This document shows, piece by piece, positions 5,880 through 7,781 of a stretch of DNA of 7,781 nt. Origin of the DNA: Verrucomicrobiia bacterium (lineage in GTDB: Bacteria; Verrucomicrobiota; Verrucomicrobiia; Limisphaerales; Palsa-1400); the NCBI GenBank assembly GCA_025934545.1, contig JAICXV010000078.1, positions 1-7,781 of the forward strand, written 5' to 3'. The translations under genes and the position numbers were made by a program. Under the pieces are notes generated by a model. It had not been told where the DNA came from. It did not search any database and saw nothing but the letters and a program-made list of their open reading frames with translations. The stretch's first letter is position 1, and the number at the start of each line of letters is the position of its first letter.

Positions 5880-6629
5880 TTAGGAGGGCAAAGCAGCGCG
5901 GTTGACGTCCTTATAATATATGTAGCTTGCCGGCGTGGTGCCCATGGCGACGAACCATTGGGGGCAGTAGGGCGCCATCCAGATAACGTCGCCTTCGCGC
6001 ACCGGATACCAATCGGCATCAAGGCGGTAGACCCCCTGCCCTTTCAACATCACGAGGCCGTGTTCCATAATGTGCACTTCAACGAACGGAAGGGTCGCGC
6101 CCGGTTGATACGTGAAAATGTTCACCGCCATGTCGAAGCTCGGATGGTCCGGCAAAAGCACTTGCAGGCGCGCGTCTTTGTTGCCGAGGAACGGTTGGCC
6201 TTGAATATCACTCTCGTGACCGACGAGGACCGCTGGTTTTTCGTAGCCGGCGAGGGCGACAAATTTCTTTTCGAAAATTAAAAGTTTCGTGCCGGCGTTC
6301 GCCTGCGCGAAATGGAAATCGGTTTGCGACGGAACATAGGCGTAGCTGCCAACGCGCAGGCTGTGTTTTTTTCCAGCCAGGTTCGCGACACATTTTCCTT
6401 CGAGAACGTAAACGAGATATTGGTTCGCGCCGGTGTTGCCGCGGCCTTCGCCGTTTTTGTCGAAAGTGATTTGGATCTGCGCGAAGTCAGCGCCCATGCC
6501 GGGCGAAATCTGGACGATGGGAACGACGTTGCGCCATCCGGGCAGCACGCTCGGAACGAAGCCGCTGGGTGTGCGGAGGGCATAGCGATCTTTTACGACG
6601 TCGCGGGTTTGGCCAAAAAGGTCAGTCAT
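5880..6629 (-). CDS. allE: (S)-ureidoglycine aminohydrolase (bicupin)
   Basis: A 249-residue double-cupin enzyme that releases ammonia from (S)-ureidoglycine to give (S)-ureidoglycolate, the step after allantoate breakdown. The N-terminal cupin (about 35-120) includes NQYLVYVLEGK and lacks a metal site. The C-terminal cupin (about 165-240) carries the metal ligands E184, H186 and H190 in FVEVHIMEHG, and Q224 in YCPQWF. Their spacing (+2, +6, +40) equals that recalled for the Mn2+ site of the Arabidopsis enzyme (E235, H237, H241, Q275). Y201, Y236 and K240 fall at the positions of the substrate-binding residues recalled there. Signature stretches such as GVYRLDADWYPVREGD are typical of AllE/YlbA. 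It starts 13 nt after the allantoinase stop, so the two are co-transcribed. The leader has no Shine-Dalgarno but two AACAACCA copies. Confidence 0.93.
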   Translation of the reverse strand: MTDLFGQTRDVVKDRYALRTPSGFVPSVLPGWRNVVPIVQISPGMGADFAQIQITFDKNGEGRGNTGANQYLVYVLEGKCVANLAGKKHSLRVGSYAYVPSQTDFHFAQANAGTKLLIFEKKFVALAGYEKPAVLVGHESDIQGQPFLGNKDARLQVLLPDHPSFDMAVNIFTYQPGATLPFVEVHIMEHGLVMLKGQGVYRLDADWYPVREGDVIWMAPYCPQWFVAMGTTPASYIYYKDVNRAALPS

Positions 6630-6632
6630 AAT

Positions 6633-6658
6633 TGGTTGTTCGTTATTTAGTGGTTGTT
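6633..6658 (-). repeat. Direct repeat AACAACCA in the allB-allE junction
   Basis: AACAACCA occurs at 6651-6658 and 6633-6640 on the minus strand, 18 nt apart, spanning the allantoinase stop codon and ending 3 nt before the allE ATG. This A/C-rich, structure-poor leader replaces a Shine-Dalgarno. It may aid ribosome reinitiation from the upstream gene, or be chance. Confidence 0.35.
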
Positions 6659-7781
6659 GGTTTTATCAGAATGCCACGGGTTTTGGCGATGATTTTGCCG
6701 TCGGCGAAAATGGTCTCGCCGCGACGAATCGTGCGTTCGACATTGGCTTTCAATCGCCGGCCGATGTACGGGCTTTGTTTGTGGCGATAGAGCAGTTCTT
6801 GTTTACTGATGGCATGTGGGGCGTTCAAGTTGATCAGAGCAAGGTCAGCGTCGGAACCGATTTCGATGCGGCCTTTGGATTTCGGAAGGTTGAAGCGGGT
6901 CGCGACGTTGGCAGATGTTAGCGCGGAAATTCGCATCATCAATGATTCAACCCTTTCAGGGTTGATGTTCTTCGGAGTCGGATTCGTCCCCAGGGTAGCT
7001 GCGCAACCGTGGGCTGACTGATTAAATCCCTTCGGGATTTCAGAAAGAAGAAGAGCCAGCATGTGTTGAACGCCGGAGATACCGCCCCAAACTTTGAAAA
7101 AGTTTTTGGAGGTCTTCATCTTGCGCGGCGCTGGCGAATGATCGGAACCGATCGTCAAAACGTTCGCCGCCAAAACTTCGCTCCAAAGTTTTTGTTGCTC
7201 GGCTTTGCTCCGCAATGGCGGCGCGCATTTGGCGACCGCACCGAGTTGTTCGACGTCTTCGTCGGCAAGCACCAGATAATGCGGACACGTTTCGCAAGTG
7301 ACATTGACGCCGTGGTTGTGGGCTGCCGTAATCAGTTGCACACCGGCGGCGGAACTGACATGGACGACATGAAGCGCGCAGCCGGTTTCGGCCGCAAGGT
7401 TGATGGCGCGGCGGATCGCTTCGAGTTCGGCCTGGATCGGACGTGAGTTTAAATAATCGCGAATGCTCGTGCGTCCTTCGGCGATGGCTTTTTGGGCAAG
7501 CTGCGCCGTCATCGTATCGCTTTCAGCATGGACGGCGACGGGCAATTTTAGTTTCGCGGCGATTTTCATTCCGGCGCGAAGCGTTTTGTCGTCGACACTG
7601 GAAAAGTCGTCGATGCCGCTATTGCTCATGAACGCTTTGAAGCCAATCACGCCGCATTTCGCGAGTGCTTCGAGTTTGTCGAGATTGCCGGGAACGAGCC
7701 CGCCCCAGAGCGCAAAGTCGGTCACTGACTTTTCTTCGGCAGCCGCCTTCTTGAGCCGAAAACTTTTGGCATCGCACGTCG
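6643..7781 (-). CDS. allB: Allantoinase (partial, 5' end outside window)
   Basis: The C-terminal 378 residues of a cyclic amidohydrolase that opens the allantoin ring to allantoate. The frame runs off the right edge; a GTG at 7725 is internal, because homologous sequence (AKSFRLKKAAAEEKS) continues upstream. In fragment numbering, the likely metal ligands are the carboxylated Lys in GFKAFMS (48), H140 in LHVVHVSSA, H167 in TCPHYL and D213 in GSDHSPAP; the HAE His is at 84. WGGLVPGN, KCAPPLR and FFKVWGGISGVQ are allantoinase signatures. The first His-x-His metal motif is outside the window. Odd: between LLLSEI and RISALTSANVA the protein carries about 33 residues where the family has a short helix turn. 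This stretch is encoded by a palindromic element (6946-7041), read without any stop or frameshift. The rest of the C-terminal domain (GRIEIGSDADLALINL) is normal, so the enzyme may still be active. Confidence 0.93.
   Translation of the reverse strand, partial: TCDAKSFRLKKAAAEEKSVTDFALWGGLVPGNLDKLEALAKCGVIGFKAFMSNSGIDDFSSVDDKTLRAGMKIAAKLKLPVAVHAESDTMTAQLAQKAIAEGRTSIRDYLNSRPIQAELEAIRRAINLAAETGCALHVVHVSSAAGVQLITAAHNHGVNVTCETCPHYLVLADEDVEQLGAVAKCAPPLRSKAEQQKLWSEVLAANVLTIGSDHSPAPRKMKTSKNFFKVWGGISGVQHMLALLLSEIPKGFNQSAHGCAATLGTNPTPKNINPERVESLMMRISALTSANVATRFNLPKSKGRIEIGSDADLALINLNAPHAISKQELLYRHKQSPYIGRRLKANVERTIRRGETIFADGKIIAKTRGILIKPTTTK
6946..7041. repeat. Triple-hairpin palindromic element inserted in frame in allB
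   Basis: Three consecutive inverted repeats lie within the allantoinase gene. The first, at 6947-6965, is TCAACCCT-TTC-AGGGTTGA with a perfect 8-bp stem. The second, at 6989-7013, has 11-bp arms around TGC with two mismatches (CCCAGGGTAGC / GCAACCGTGGG). The third, at 7024-7040, is AAATCCC-TTC-GGGATTT with a perfect 7-bp stem. The two outer hairpins share the same 3-nt loop. The span is about 96 bp, a multiple of three, and encodes residues 247-278 of the fragment (P-K-G-F-N-Q-S ... I-N-P-E-R-V-E). The stretch aligns with nothing I know in allantoinases. Exact borders cannot be fixed without other copies or an uninterrupted homologue. Confidence 0.8.

Noticed and set aside
5771..6022. A minus-strand open frame of 83 codons spanning the spacer between allE and the M20 gene
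   Set aside because: It overlaps the end of allE in another frame and is kept open by the G+C-rich inverted repeat. Its Arg-rich translation is simply the repeat read as protein.
6947..7040. Hairpins inside allB as transcription terminators or attenuators
   Set aside because: The stems are short, no T-tract follows on either strand, and the normal allantoinase C-terminus continues in frame beyond them.
1..7781. A defence, toxin-antitoxin, biosynthetic or mobile-gene system
   Set aside because: No transposase, integrase, nuclease, toxin pair, tRNA or phage gene can be seen on either strand. The genes are regulators, an envelope protein, a stress protein and purine catabolism enzymes.

Overview
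The window is tightly packed and every convincing gene lies on the minus strand, so it reads right to left. It holds six genes. Two are cut by the window edges: an allantoinase at the right and a single-domain response regulator at the left. Base composition is moderate, by eye somewhat above 50% G+C. The signs point to a soil or freshwater Verrucomicrobiota-like bacterium (Pedosphaera/Limisphaerales type). They are an exported PRC-barrel/BON protein with Ser/Gln/Asn-rich linkers, LuxR-type and Rcp1-like regulators, and two palindromic repeat types that I associate from memory with such genomes. This placement is inference.

Right part (4549-7781): a purine/ureide catabolism cluster read in the order allantoinase (5' end outside), (S)-ureidoglycine aminohydrolase (13-nt gap), then an M20-family amidohydrolase that resembles plant ureidoglycolate amidohydrolase more than AllC. 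Together these would take allantoin to allantoate, and ureidoglycine through ureidoglycolate to glyoxylate, CO2 and ammonia. The allantoate-to-ureidoglycine step has no separate gene here. It must lie outside the window or be done by the M20 enzyme. Two palindromic repeats sit in this cluster. One of about 96 bp lies in frame inside the allantoinase gene and is translated. The other, an 80-bp inverted repeat, fills nearly all of the spacer before the M20 gene.

Middle (3611-4470): a NarL/FixJ response regulator followed by a very good intrinsic terminator. Then comes a 766-residue secreted protein (1185-3485) with a duplicated PRC-barrel module, a long low-complexity linker and a C-terminal BON domain. 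It is closed by another strong terminator (1111-1146).

Left part (1-1030): a small general-stress-protein (YflT/GSP17M-like) gene with an ideal Shine-Dalgarno, then an Rcp1-like receiver-only regulator running off the edge. No histidine kinase, transposase, CRISPR array, RNA gene or defence system is visible. The most unusual feature is the translated palindromic element inside the allantoinase gene, reminiscent of Rickettsia palindromic elements.
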